Below are positions 10,869-22,458 of a DNA stretch of 64,000 nucleotides, piece after piece. A program made the position numbers and the translations under genes. The stretch comes from Strigamia acuminata. Taxonomy: Eukaryota; Arthropoda; Chilopoda; Geophilomorpha; Linotaeniidae. The stretch is from contig OX442323.1 of NCBI GenBank assembly GCA_949358305.1, positions 2,170,001-2,234,000 on the forward strand. Reading direction: 5' to 3'. Within the stretch, counting starts at the first letter, position 1, and every line of letters starts with the position of its first letter. Below the pieces are notes generated by a model. It made no database searches and was not told where the DNA came from. It was given only the letters and a program-made list of their open reading frames with translations.

Positions 10869-12060
10869 AGGTGCGGCACAAAAAATTAGAAACACGTGAA
10901 ATTTGTTTGTTTTGAAATAATCTTTTTATTTTATGGTTTTCTAACCTATTCCAATCGTTTTTTCACATCAAAATAAGCAAGAAACCTTGTTTTTTAACAT
11001 AGAAACTTTTAATTTTCTCTTCTAATCAACTAAAATGAAAAAATACCTAGGTTCAAAAAATTTAGAACAGTTGGTTAACAATGATTTATGACAATGTAGG
11101 CAATGATTTAGTAATTTAATACCAAATAAAGTTACCCTACTTAACTATGTACACCCTGTCTAACATGGAATTAATTAGTGATTTTAATGTGGAAACAACA
11201 TAATCTGCGACGCATTTTCCATTTGGCTGTAAATAAAAATCAGTCTGCTCGAAAAATTGTTAATGAATTGAGTGTAAATGTATAAAATGCCACATTTACT
11301 TAAGTTTTGAAAAATAATGACAATAGTAAGTAGATGAAAAAGGCGGCAAAACCATTCCTAAAAAAGAAGCACAAAGAAGACAGATTAAAGTGGGCAAAAA
11401 ATATCAAACCTGGGATGCAGAATGGAGAAAAATAATTTTCTGTGATGAAAAAAGTTCAACCTTAATGATCCAGATGGCAATAAATACTATTGGCATAATT
11501 TAAATAAAGAAGAGGAGTATTTTTCAAAGGTGGAAGAATTGTGACGGTATGGAGTGATTTTAGTTTTAAGAAAAAAACATCTTTAGCCTTAATTTCTGGA
11601 AGAATGCATGCAAATGCATATCAGGACATGCTAAAGAAACATTTACATCCCTACAAAACTAGACTCGACGGCAGAAAAGCCAACTTTCAGCAAGACAATG
11701 CCCAGTCCACAAAGCTGCGGCTACTTTTCCACATTAAAATCACTAATTAATTCCATGTTAGACAGGGTGTACATAGTTATCCTAAAGTAGGGTAACTTTA
11801 TCTGGTATTAAATGGTACTAAATCATTGCCTACATTGTCATAAATCATTGTTAACCAACTGTTCTTAATTTTTTGAACCTAGGTATTTTTTCATTTTAGT
11901 TGATTACGAGAGAAAAATAAAAGTATCCATGTTAAAAATCAAGGTTTCTTGCTTATTTTAATGTGAAAAAACGATTGGAATAGGTTAGAAAACCATAAAA
12001 TGAAAAGATCATTTCGAAACAAACAAATTTCACGTGTTTCTAATTTTTTGTGCCGCACCT
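10869..12060. mobile_element. Tc1/mariner-type transposon with very long TIRs, defective
   Basis: The 1192-bp element is flanked by TA on both sides (10867-10868 and 12061-12062), the target duplication of the Tc1/mariner superfamily. Its TIRs are long: about 327 bp on the left (10869-11195) and about 335 bp on the right (11726-12060), both starting AGGTGCGGCACAAAAAATTA. They differ by scattered substitutions. The centre carries a broken transposase. Typical Tc1 TIRs are far shorter, though some subfamilies have long ones. A modest divergence between the arms and the broken ORF indicate an inactive copy. Confidence 0.9.
11205..11745 (+). pseudogene. Tc1-like transposase relic
   Basis: Between the TIRs, fragments in shifting frames match a Tc1-like DDE transposase in order. 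First comes a helix-turn-helix piece (LRRIFHLAVNKNQSARKIVN), then a stretch near 11390-11450 with KWAKN and the first catalytic Asp in IIFCDEK, then DPDGNKYYWH. A later frame at about 11541-11750 reads TSLALISGRMHANAYQDM and FQQDNAQST, the position of the second Asp (normally QDNAP.H). The segment is roughly half the usual length of about 340 codons, so an internal deletion plus frameshifts has destroyed it. No intact protein can be made. Confidence 0.85.
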
Positions 12061-12659
12061 TAACAATAAAAACACAACAAACACTTAGTTCCACTGCCTT
12101 GTGGCAGTTACTACTGTCTCCATTTGAACTTTTCTTTATAATAAGCAAAAACTGACAAATCCGACAAAAAGCCATCAGTTACACGTTGTAAATCCCGGAA
12201 TTCGAGTGCAGTTAAAACGAAAGTTTAAACGAGTTGTCGCGGTCAAATGTGTTTATCAATTTGTGCAAAAGAAGTATTTCCAAATAGATATTTACACTTC
12301 AAACTTGCAGTGATTTTGCAACATTTAATCATTTTGATTAAGTTTGTAGGTTTTCTCATGTTTACATCAAGCAAGCTCCCTTGAGTATACACCATGAAGG
12401 CCGAAAACTGTAGCGAGAATTGAATTTTCACTCACATTGACACGAGTCAATGTTGATGTTTCGCCAAATCCAGGATAACCGCCTGTGTCTCATTGATAAT
12501 CCCAACTTCGATTATATCGGCACAAACCTTAAACCCCAGGGCAGAAAAAAAAATAGGCCAATTCGGTCTACGAAGTTCGAACTTTACTTCTAACCTAGAA
12601 TATCTATGTGCATCTTTGCCCACTAATGTAAATCTCTGAACACATTGCTGTAAAATTGG

Positions 12660-12840
12660 TGTACAGGGTGAGGCACCTAAGGTGACATTTTTAAATAAAA
12701 GCAAAACAAAGCATTTGATTAAAAAATGATTCAGAGAAAAGTTGTTTGGTTTCCAGCAGGCAAAGAGTATTATCTATTTTTCAATTGGTTGATGCCTTGA
12801 AGGTCATTCCAGGGTCAACTCCATATACCTCACCCTGTAT
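12660..12840. mobile_element. Small element with ACAGGGTGAGG termini
   Basis: GTACAGGGTGAGGCA at about 12660 is mirrored by the complement TACCTCACCCTGTAT ending near 12840. ACAGGGTG is a common terminus of Tc1/mariner-related MITEs. About 180 bp, non-coding. Confidence 0.35.
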
Positions 12841-13184
12841 ATACCCTGTATTTATGCATACATAAATGTTGCGTCTTTAGACCTGCTGACTCGTTTCATG
12901 TGTTCAGTTTAACCTAAACTGAGCAGACTTTGCTATATTATGACCTTGTGTAGTTTAAGCGGGTCTGGTGCCGCCATGTTAGTTTCAGTTGAGAGAGCAC
13001 TTATAATCGGCCCAAGTCAGCAGAAAATCATGGTTTGGGGTGATTACTTGCTTAGTTGCTTATTTGATGAAATAATTATTCTCGGGATTGGTTGAATCCA
13101 GTCACATGACACATCAAGTAATCGACCAATCAAAGTAATCAAAGTAATCAACTAATCGCTCATTTAATGAAACCCCTTAATCTC

Positions 13185-13278
13185 ACGAACGATGAACGTA
13201 CGCTTAGTTCATGACGTTCAGACTTTGTTTGTTACATTAAACAAATGTGAGAAATGAAAAACCGAAATTGTAATTGCT
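13185..13278 (+). repeat. Dispersed repeat, copy 1 of 2
   Basis: Shares CGAACGATGAAC, TGACGTTCAGACTT, GTTTGTTACATTAAACAAATG and AAAAACCGAAATTGTAATTG with 49048-49130, same order and strand. Confidence 0.7.
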
Positions 13279-13953
13279 GACAAAAATGGCAGTTTTTGGC
13301 GGATTTTAATCGGTAAAATACAGTACTTTAAAACAAACCCAACGCAACTTTTCAATCGATTTCTTCTGATCTTGTGCCTGAAATCAGAAGCTGTATGTTA
13401 TGTGAAGATTGTGAACACATTTCACTGCTTTTGCAGAAATATCTTCAAATCAAACAGATAAAAAATGATAAAAGGTGTGATTCTCAAGTTGTTTTTTGTG
13501 TGCCAGTTTAAGATTTTAATGAGCCAAAAGTGCAATCGGGGAGTTCAGTGCCAAATGAATGACCTTTTTTATCACAATTTGTGCCTGCTAGAAAAAAGTT
13601 CCAACTGTTTCCAAGATCAAAGTTCAAGATAACATCACAGCCCAAGAAAGAATAAAAAAAAAAAACTTTCTTCCACATTTAACTAATTAAAGAGAAAGCC
13701 AGTCCAATTTACGTTTCTGGAAAATAGTTCAATTCTATTGGCTGGCCTCAAATTAACAAAATTATATCTCTTTTAGCATGCAAACCTCAAGCGATGATGA
13801 AGTTGGACGGGAAACATGTGTCATGTTTAATTCATATACCGAAATTAGATCAATATAAATCAATCTTATGCAGGGCTGGATTAAGGCTACAGGGATCCTA
13901 AAGCACTTACGACAGGGGGCCCATGAATCAGAAATAGATTTATGGATGTACTA

Positions 13954-14186
13954 CATTTTAGCGATTTCATTTTAGCGATTTCATTTTAGCGACACACCAT
14001 TTTATCGAACGTGTCATTTTAGCGACACTAATACTAACACTAATTCCTAAGAACCTAACCTTGCTGGTTTTTTGATGCAAACCACGTTTTTGAGCCGGCT
14101 TGTCGCGGTAAATCGTGTCGCTAAAACGTGATTGCTAAAATGTGACTTTTTTGGTAAAAATCGCTAAAATGAGCGTCGCTAAAATG
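13954..14186. mobile_element. Foldback MITE with iterated TTTAGCGA motifs
   Basis: Both ends are built of repeated CATTTTAGCGAC motifs, direct on the left (13954, 13970, 13985, 14012) and inverted on the right (CGCTAAAATG to 14186). ACTA precedes the left end (13950-13953) and follows the right end (14187-14190), a likely 4-bp target duplication. It is non-coding. It shares the TTTAGCGAC terminal motif with 21636-21744. Confidence 0.7.
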
Positions 14187-15687
14187 ACTATAACCGCCCT
14201 TTATACGTTCTCACATCTCACAGTTCTTGAAGGAGAAGGGTCCTATGCCGCTCTGGGGACCCCTTGATTCCAAAATAAAAGTTTTCGCTCAATAAAAATT
14301 AAAATTGGTTGAGAGATGCATTGAAATACATTGATGAAAATCCTCATTTCGTTAACTTTGCTAAAAACGGATAAGGTTAGGTCTGGGGGGTCAAAGGGGT
14401 CCACGACCCCCCTTATAAGAAAAAAGAAGCTAAAACCTCGAGAACATCGAATTTGAGAAAACTTACGTCGAGGAAACTAATCGACATCAATAGATCTCAA
14501 CCAATCACAGTGCGTCATTAAAATAGTACGTTCATCTCAATACTTGTACAACATTTGGTGTCTTTAAATTGCAACAAAATTTCCAGAGGAGAGGAAAAGA
14601 TGAGTTTGCAATGACCCTTCTTCGGCCCAATGCGCCCTCTCAAAGCCTTTAGCTGGCAGAGAAATCAATATATAATTAAGAGCAATACTCTTCCAATTCA
14701 ATTTCAATATTTAGTCAGAGTAGTTCAGTGACACACTCCCAAGTGTTTATTTCATTAAAAAAATCCTACTAACTGATCATTTCTTAATTGCAAACCCAAT
14801 GTTGATTCATGCAGATTATTAAATCGTGGAATTAATCATCCAGTTTTCTTCAAATAAGTGTCATCAACACTCCTCTCTCTCTCTTTCCCATTTTAACTTG
14901 TTGCAACAGGGAATGACTTTGACCTTACAAGACCAGATATTGATTGTTGTGTGCCCTTTCTTTTCAACAACAAACAGAATTTATAATTATTGTCTTATTG
15001 GTAAATTTAAAAATCAAAAACTTTACAAATTTCTTCATGACAATCTGTAGATGTAGGACTACGTCACTACTCTTTCTCCACACAAGGTAAAAGAAACCCA
15101 GGCGATGCACATAGGAAACACTGCAACGGAGACTCAAACAATGGTCGATCACAGCGCAATCCTTTGGAAGTAGTTCTGCGTTGCGGCACAGTTTTCTACA
15201 CGATATCATTTTGGGTCAAATTTTTTAGGGTTTTCTTTTTGGTTTCTTTTGTGTTTTATTTTTATTCAATTTGCTCATTTTGGGTCAAACTTTTTGGCCG
15301 CAGATATGGCGTCTCACTTTGGCAATGCGCTCTAGTGACAGTTGACGTAGTTCTACTGTATGTTGCAGCTCAGTTGCAACTGTGTCCGTATAAATTTGTT
15401 TTGACCAAAAAGCAATTTATTTCTTTTTATTAAAATTTTATGGTTCTTGTTCAACATTAATAACTCATATGTCAGTACATGTTCATTACGTATTAAATAT
15501 CCACTTTAACTGTCAGTATAATTTTGCTTCAAAACTGCAACAAAATAATCAGTTAAAGAATTTCCCTCAGTTAATATTAATGGCAATGTAAAAAATCAAT
15601 CAATGTTGATTTTTAAATGAGTGTTGTTTATACCAGATGTACATATTTTATATCATTGATATCAAAACAGAAATTTGGTCTGCTTTA
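14187..15687. other. Intergenic, no gene recognised
   Basis: No protein-family match or repeat pairing was noticed. Confidence 0.35.
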
Positions 15688-16172
15688 AAGCTTAGCACTC
15701 GGAAACAGTTTACTATGTAGGAAACCAGTCTGCCCACAGAAATTTTGCCTACAGAAAAAACTGGTATTCACAAATTTCATTCCGGTCATGGAATGTCTGT
15801 GAGAAAGTAGCGATTGGTCTTGACAATTTGTGACCGGTCGTAATGGAAACACCTGTACATCCTATTTATAAAAATAGATTATTAGTTTATAAATAAAATT
15901 AAAAATTAAAAACAAACCAGCAATCTTATTCATCCTAACTCCAAAAGTAGCCTTAAAATTTTTATTAGCATCCATCTTTTTTTTTTCATGGCCATTCACC
16001 ATTTCTTTTCTGTTGCATAGAGCTGTGAGTACCACAAAAAGTCTTGTGTGACAGACTGGCACATGTTCTGCTACCAGATGATTCTGATAGGTTTTTCTGT
16101 CAAGTCTATACACACAGAAAAGTCTGTGGGCATACACTTCTGTTAGCAGATGATCTTATGAGTACTAAGCTT
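15688..16172. mobile_element. Non-autonomous TIR element (family A), copy 1
   Basis: Begins AAGCTTAGCACTC and ends with the complement GAGTACTAAGCTT. Blocks such as CAGTCTGCCCACAGAAATTT, GGTCTTGACAATTTGTGA and TTCTGCTACCAGATGATTCT recur in the same order at 27031-27459, so these are two copies of one family. A third element with related ends (60533-61137) may belong to the same group. No transposase is encoded. Confidence 0.7.
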
Positions 16173-17458
16173 ATGATGGAAAATCAAACTGTAATTACAA
16201 ATAAAGAAAAGTTAAACTAACCACCAATTTTTAAGTTAGATCAAGACAACAACTCGGTTCAGCAGTTTAATTATATTATGTGCGTTCAAATTGGTTAAGC
16301 GAATACTTAGTTTTTGCTTAAATGAATGAAAATAAGTAAAAAAGTGAAATAAATGAATTGAATGCTCCTAAATTGAATAGTGTGAGCTGGTACACAGCAC
16401 TGTATCGACAATTTTACCTTTATGAATACGCAAGAGGCTTTGTCTGAAAGCAAGATGGAGATCAGGCAGCCACCTTAATTAATCCATTTTTCTAGACACC
16501 AGATGGCTCCACAAAATATTCCTTTGTCATGACTGGCATCCTTTTGCAGACAAACCAGAAACCACAATTTTGTTTTTTAATTTGATTATTAAACAAAAAC
16601 CACTTTGATGTACTCCGTATTTTTTTTGTTGAACTTGGCCTTGAATTAACTCCAATATTTTTTTGACATTTAATAATGTAAGCTATTATTCTGCTTTTTA
16701 ATTCAGTAATTCTCAGCATTGATTTTTGCCAAAAGACTTACCGGTATGTAAATCTAAAATCATGACCCCTTGCAAGCTGAAAGAAATGATGATGTTTCCC
16801 AGGAAACATGTTCCTCGCAGATAAGACATACATATTCTAACTAGACAGACATACGGTAGTACAACTGCAAGAATAGAGTTGTAAAAAGAGTCTGAATAAT
16901 TCTGATGGCATCATCTAGTTTCATGAGTCTCACATTCTAACCAAAGGGCATAGATAAAAGATGTAGTCAAACATTAAAAACACTTTTAATACCAGACAAC
17001 AAAGTAGAAAAGAAAAGTGTGTTTTCAACTTTCAAAACGATCCAATATTGGTTGTAAAAACGACTCTAAATGACACACCAAAACTGATTCACTTCAAGTA
17101 AACAAATAATTCACTTAGGGTATTAAAAATATAGAAAAAGAAAAATTTTAAAATATTTTTTTTCCTTCTTATTTTTAGATTTATATTCAGTTATTTCCTG
17201 TGACCATAATAACAACTTGATTTAGATTTAAAAGAGTCTCATTAATTTTCATATGGACATTAAGTACATTGATTACTCTGATGGAACAAGACGATGCCAA
17301 CTTGTAGAAAAATGTGTGAAAAATGTGCTCAATGCTTTCTGATGCCAATTCAGAAGCGGAAAATTAATCATCCTTGTAAAAGAGGCAATGGTACCTCAAA
17401 ATAAAATGCTAAAAAAAATTGTGCGTGCTTTAAACGACAAAGTTAGAAGTGAAACTAC
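16173..17458. other. Intergenic, no gene recognised
   Basis: AT-rich; nothing assignable seen. Confidence 0.35.
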
Positions 17459-17794
17459 TCGACCCATTCCAAATTAGGAACAAATTTACTCTACCGGCCA
17501 CCTCTCAGATCATCTCCAAATTTTGGATTAAGGGGTATTCAAGGATGGGGAATCGAATGGCATTGACGGTTTTGGGGGCAATGAAAAACGGAAGTGAAAA
17601 AGAAAAGATTAACAACCAATTATGCTACTTTTGATTGCCATCATCTGGCCCATTATTTCAATTTTTTAATTTCATTGTTAGCTGTCAGCATTGTTATGCA
17701 GGTGCTTTTTCTTTTCTTATTCAAAGGGGGTGACTCTGCCCCCCTGAACCCCCCTTCCCCAAATCCCCCGACCCCCCTGCCCGCTAACACTGCG

Positions 17795-17833
<39 letters not shown>

Positions 17834-18013
17834 GACCATATGATTCCATGCTTAACCTACAGCCATTAATTTCCAGATTTCTGCTTCCGTTTCTGTTTGC
17901 CCTCAAAACTGTCAACGCCATTCGATTCCCCACACTTGAATACCCCTAAATCCAAAATTTAAAGATGATCTGAGAGGTGGTCGGTAAAGTAAATTTATAC
18001 CCCAAAGGATCAA
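17459..18013. mobile_element. Inverted duplication (arms of about 130 bp) around a C-rich/(CAA)n core
   Basis: The left arm (17459-17597) and right arm (17884-18013) are inverted copies. Both contain CCACCTCTCAGATCATCT, AGGGGTATTCAAG, GGGGAATCGAATGGC and AAACGGAAG. The 285-bp spacer contains a C-rich stretch (17740-17780) and a (CAA)n run (17794-17831). The arms stay open in one frame (…FTLPATSQIISKFW… and …FTLPTTSQIIFKFW…), so they may be copied from a coding sequence, but no family is recognised. Confidence 0.65.
17794..17831 (+). repeat. (CAA)n microsatellite
   Basis: About twelve CAA units, in the spacer of the inverted duplication. Confidence 0.9.
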
Positions 18014-19440
18014 GTGTTCTGTGGTTGTATTGTTCTCTGTTTGAAAATATAGTTAAGCCCATAACCGACAAAATCAAGAATGACATTACTATGGTGGCAA
18101 CATCAATTCGAAAATGAATCGTTAACATCAAATAACAAACATAAAACTTGGTATATAACTTTATCAATTGTCCTGTATTGTTCTCCGCCCCTCTCCTCAC
18201 TGTTACGTAGCTTTCGTCGCTCATTTGTCGGGAGAGGATTGTTTGTTGTTTTTTTAGTGCCATCACTTGATGGGAAATTGGGAATTGCTTTCGATTGAAG
18301 CAGTGTTTATTCCTGGAATTGTTATTACTTCTGTCACATGAATAGTGTAAGTGGTTGTGTCCTCCTAGACGTAATCTTACAGCAGTCCTGTTTCTTGCAC
18401 AACCTAAACACCCGGTTGTATAGCAAGCTGGCTAAGAGGGGAAGCCCACTTACTTTTGAAAAGAAACAAATTTGGATGTAAAGTGAACTTCCTCTAGACA
18501 AAGCACCCATTTGAGACCCATCTAACACCCAAAAATGCAATAAACTCACTCTAAACTGGGCAACCCTTTAGACCGGACACATGTGAATGCACATGCACCT
18601 ACGCCAGGGGGTACGACATTCAACCAAATCTCTGACATGAGCTTTCGAATCCTGTTCTGAATCCCCGAATCTCCAAATCCCGATCTTTTCATTTTATAAA
18701 AATTTTGAATTTTTTGTCGAAAATTGGACAGAATTTAAAATATTTTCGACTTTTTTTTATTAAAATAATCATCTAAATCTTTCCGGATCCCAATTCCCAA
18801 CCGAATCCCATCTGAATCATATGAAAGATTCGAATCTCTGTCACGCAGATTCTGATTGTCGTACTCCCTGACCTACGCCCAGACTAGAGCAGGGCTTCTG
18901 AAACTTTTTCTACTCGCCCCAGAAATTTTTACGTGACCTCGGGTGTACAGTCGAGCCTCGTTATAACAAAACACAAGGAACCCGAGAAATCGGTTCGTTT
19001 TAACAAAAGTTCATTATCGGTATATCAAAATTTTTTAATATGGTGTTTTATGCAAACCAACAACCAACAAACCAATTTTTATCTATTTGGTGTAATAAAA
19101 AATTCAATACATTGTGGTTAACTGGTTATACTGTATATTACAAATGGCAGAAGTGTTGGGAAATCCTGATTTCCGGATGTGTTCAACTTATTTGGCTTGT
19201 CCACCACCAAGTGTTTCCGGACGAACTTGGTGTAATGTTTGTAATTCCGTCATATTTGTGCTGACATGTATGTCCTCTGTATAGTTGGCAATGTCTGACA
19301 TTTATCTAGTGTATATGAAATCATATCTAGATGTTATATATTTTACCAATCATGTCTAGTTTATTCATTGCTTGTTTGTGGCAGTCGCCAAAGATTTGTC
19401 TTATCATTAATTAGGGAATTCTTGTACTTTATTTAGGCAA
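18014..19440. other. Intergenic; fragment of a pogo/Tigger-like terminus
   Basis: No gene recognised. At 18947-19030 the sequence ACAGTCGAGCCTCGTTATAA followed by a GTTCGTTTTAACAAAAGTTC block resembles the ends of pogo/Tigger-type MITEs common in animals. The other end was not found. Confidence 0.3.
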
Positions 19441-20356
19441 CAAATTATTCACCCCATCTTTGGCTCACTTTACCCCCAATAATGATTTGATTTGTCCCCA
19501 TTCAAAACCCCCCAATTAAAGTACGGTACTCCCCTAACTTTAGATCCCCCTAATAAGTTTGTTCTCCCCCAACTAATTTTTCCCCAATTATTATCCAACG
19601 TACCACAACGTACCCCCAACGTCTAATTGCGGGCTGTTCGGGTGCAGACCGTGTCTTCCATCAAGTTTGCGTAGCTGTCTGCAAGCACGAGACCGCTGAA
19701 GACTTTGCATTCCTATTTCGAGCCTTGTCTAATGGCGGTGAATATAAGCCCGCAGCTGTTCTAGGTGATTGTGCAGTAGCAATCACTAATGCCAGCGATC
19801 TTGTCTTTGGCCCGGACACCGTACGAGTCTACTGCTGGGCCCACCTCATACGGAATGTTGACAAGAAGCTGCACTTGATATCAAGTTTATGGGCTGGCAC
19901 ACGGGGCAGTTTAAAAGGGCACCTTGTACGAATAACGAACTGGAAGCGACTAACAACATCATAAAAACACATGAGACATTGCGAATGGAGCGCTGGGACT
20001 TGCACATGCCCTGTGTTTGCCAAGATTTACATCTGCAAACACATAGTAGGGATTGCAGGCAAAAAATGTTCCCCTCGGCCAGAAGAGAAAGCGCGGACGC
20101 CCAGCGAAAGCAAAGAGAGCATTGTGTTCACAATGAAAAGAAAACTGCAGAAAAATATTAAGTGTTGGGGTACGGTGAAAAAAATTGGGCTCCGTTGGAT
20201 AATAATTGGGGGAAAATTAGTTGGGAGAAAACAAACTTATTAGGGTGATAAACAGTTAGGGGGGTAATAAACTTTAATTGGGGGTTTTAGTGGGAATGAT
20301 TAAATTTATTATTGGAAGTAAAATGAGTCAAAGATGGGGGGGGGGGCGATTAAATC
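19441..20356. mobile_element. Mutator-like element (MULE) with TIRs of about 165 bp, defective
   Basis: The left arm (about 19441-19605) and right arm (about 20180-20356) are diverged inverted copies rich in CCCCC/GGGGG-flanked blocks. Shared pieces include ACTAATTTT..CCAATTATTATCCAACG, CCTAATAAGTTTGTT and CCCCCAATTAAAGT, and the CCCATCTTTG start near the outer ends. Between them lies a broken MULE transposase. Long TIRs around a MULE-domain transposase are the hallmark of Mutator-like elements. The expected target duplication of about 9 bp could not be resolved. Confidence 0.85.
19618..20160 (+). pseudogene. MULE transposase relic with SWIM zinc finger
   Basis: Three frame-shifted pieces follow each other. 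The first (19618-19880) contains ADRVFHQVCVAVCKHETAED, then AAVLGDCAVAITNAS and RVYCWAHLIRNVDKKL. This is the MULE transposase domain with the catalytic Asp of 'GD.A.AI.NA' and the 'C.aH' motif. The second (19889 onward) has WHTGQFKRAPCTNNELEATN and TLRMERW, the downstream conserved part. The third frame (from 19971) gives GTCTCPVFAKIYICKHIVG, a CxC..CxH SWIM zinc finger. The abrupt join near 19880 indicates an internal deletion, and the N-terminal DNA-binding part is missing. It cannot encode a working enzyme. Confidence 0.85.
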
Positions 20357-21635
20357 GAATCGAATTTATAGCATATTTGCACCGGTAATGCCAAATATCT
20401 TTGTTACCTTGTTTTTTAATCTTTAACCCAGGTAGTCACATGTTATAGATTTTCCACCCTGCACAAAAGAATTAAAATGGCTGCCAGGTTGGCAATTTTA
20501 GCCCGTTAAAAATGGCTTCTTATTTGAACCAAACTCACCCAACTGGACCGAATTTCCATCAAGAAGTATGTTTAACTAAACTGGTAATTCACAACCCCCA
20601 CATTCAGTTACGGGATCCCATGGTGTCATAGTAAAATTTGTTTGTACATAAACACACTGAAGAAAGCAAATCTTAATCTCTGTCCAAATGGAATGTCAAT
20701 CAATAAATTAACTTACCACTTCAAATTCTAGTGTCTTGTAATTAAAAAATTCCATGGTCACACAAGAACCACACGTCTACCCAAATGCATCTTTTTCTGC
20801 CTTAACCTAAGCTGAACAAGCTCAGGTATTCCCTCATAAGAACAAATCCCACAAACATTTATTTTGTAGAAAATATTTCTTACCTTATTCTGAGGAATTT
20901 TCCTTTGACTGAAATGAGAAAAACAACAACAATTACAAATAGAAAAGTGGCAGTATATGGTATAAAGGCAGCAATATAAATCAATCTAAGAATCAATTTG
21001 ATAAATGAGAAAATATAGTTCCACCCAAAACCACCAAGTTTAGATGAGGGGCCTAAAGAGGATTAATGCTCAGGGCGCTGCAGTTTGTGGTTGTGTTCAA
21101 TTGATTCAAGAAAAGTTAAAGGTCAGTGGTTATTGAACAGCAAACTTTATCCAATAAAGTCAATAAGACGTTTTTAAATTAGGAATTTTCAATGAAAATT
21201 TCAAAATACTTGTAAAAAAAAACATTATGGCCTCTGGTAACATTTCACTCCGAATGAATTCAATTGTATTTACAAATTGATTCGACGACTTGCAATGTTT
21301 GGAGACGATTGATATCTCCTGCAGGCACAAACGTCCATTGTTTGAGAATTCAGTAAAGTCAAACTGTATACTGAATGAGTTAAAGTGTTTCACGCACGCG
21401 CAGTGCTGCTGGAACGAAGAAGAACTTCAATGTGTAATGCCATTTCGAAGAAACATTTCAGCGAAGTGTCACTGTTTTGATGGGCAGCAAATACATTCAA
21501 AGTTGCATTGAACTAACTTCTATAGCGGTAAATATATATATTTTTTTTAATAAAAAAAATAAATAGAATAAAGTACATTTTTTTTAAAGTTGGAAGTGAT
21601 GCCCCATCAAAACAGATTCCAACTCGGATTCCTTT
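20357..21635. other. Intergenic, no gene recognised
   Basis: AT-rich. A Cys-containing plus-strand frame at 21290-21511 has no splice or family support. Confidence 0.35.
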
Positions 21636-21744
21636 ACTTTAGCGACGCCCGTTTTAGCGACGCCGTGTTTAAGCTGCTTAGATTCAGCTAGGTTAGGTTT
21701 AATTAGGTTAAAAAACGGCGTCGCTAAACGGGCGTCGCTAAAGT
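21636..21744. mobile_element. 109-bp foldback MITE with TTTAGCGACGCC repeats
   Basis: A nearly perfect hairpin. The left arm is ACTTTAGCGACGCCCGTTTT followed by AGCGACGCCGT; the right arm is its complement with one base missing. The loop is about 45 bp. Each arm itself holds two TTTAGCGACGCC units. It is related in motif to 13954-14186. Confidence 0.75.
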
Positions 21745-22458
21745 GGAGTATATTCATTTCAACTGCCAGGGTTTAATCCAGCACTGCGCAAGCTGTGACG
21801 TCCCCTTAAATTTCAGAAAATAGAGTCTAATAAAGTAAAATTCATTGATAAATACAACACACGCACATAGTGGGCCACTGGGGCTGCGCATAAATTTATT
21901 ATGCATGTAAATGGCCCCGCAGCCAAAAGTTTGAGAAACACAGTCCCATAAAGGCGATAATTTTGTAATTAAAAATCTTCACCTACCGTATGTCTAACAG
22001 TTTGAGATATGACGGTTGAAATTTTTACTGGATCTTTTGAGATGATCTTTGACATTTCAAAATGATAATACACAGTTAGGATTTCATTTCTCAAACAAAA
22101 TTCTCTTTTTGGATTTACCGAGCTGTCTCCAGACCTTTGGCCCACCCTGTATTAAAAAATAACAAAAATTTAGAATAAATTTGTTGTTATCACGTTTAAT
22201 CCGTGACAGTATGAAATGTCCAATCGCTGCGTTCAAAATGTCATGTTACTAGTGTTCATGTTTTTGTTTCGTGATCAGGGCCGTCCAAATACAATTAAGC
22301 ACCCTGGGCTAAAAATATCAGGCACCCATTGCCCCTTGTTGTAACTGAAAGAAAAATTATTTTTATTTTTGTCGCCCAACACCTCCCAGTTTAAAAATAC
22401 AAAAACAATCACCTAAAACTTAATTTTTTGGAGGCATCTTGTTTAAAGTTGTATTTTA

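Larger units (their letters stand above)
12061..13953. other. Intergenic, no gene recognised
   Basis: AT-rich sequence with a small inverted-repeat element (12660-12840) and one copy of a dispersed repeat (13185-13278). No exon was assigned. Confidence 0.4.

Noticed and set aside
18828-18850. GATTCGAATCT, like a tRNA box B
   Set aside because: No A-box, anticodon arm or acceptor stem at the right distance; it is a chance match among GAATC-rich sequence.
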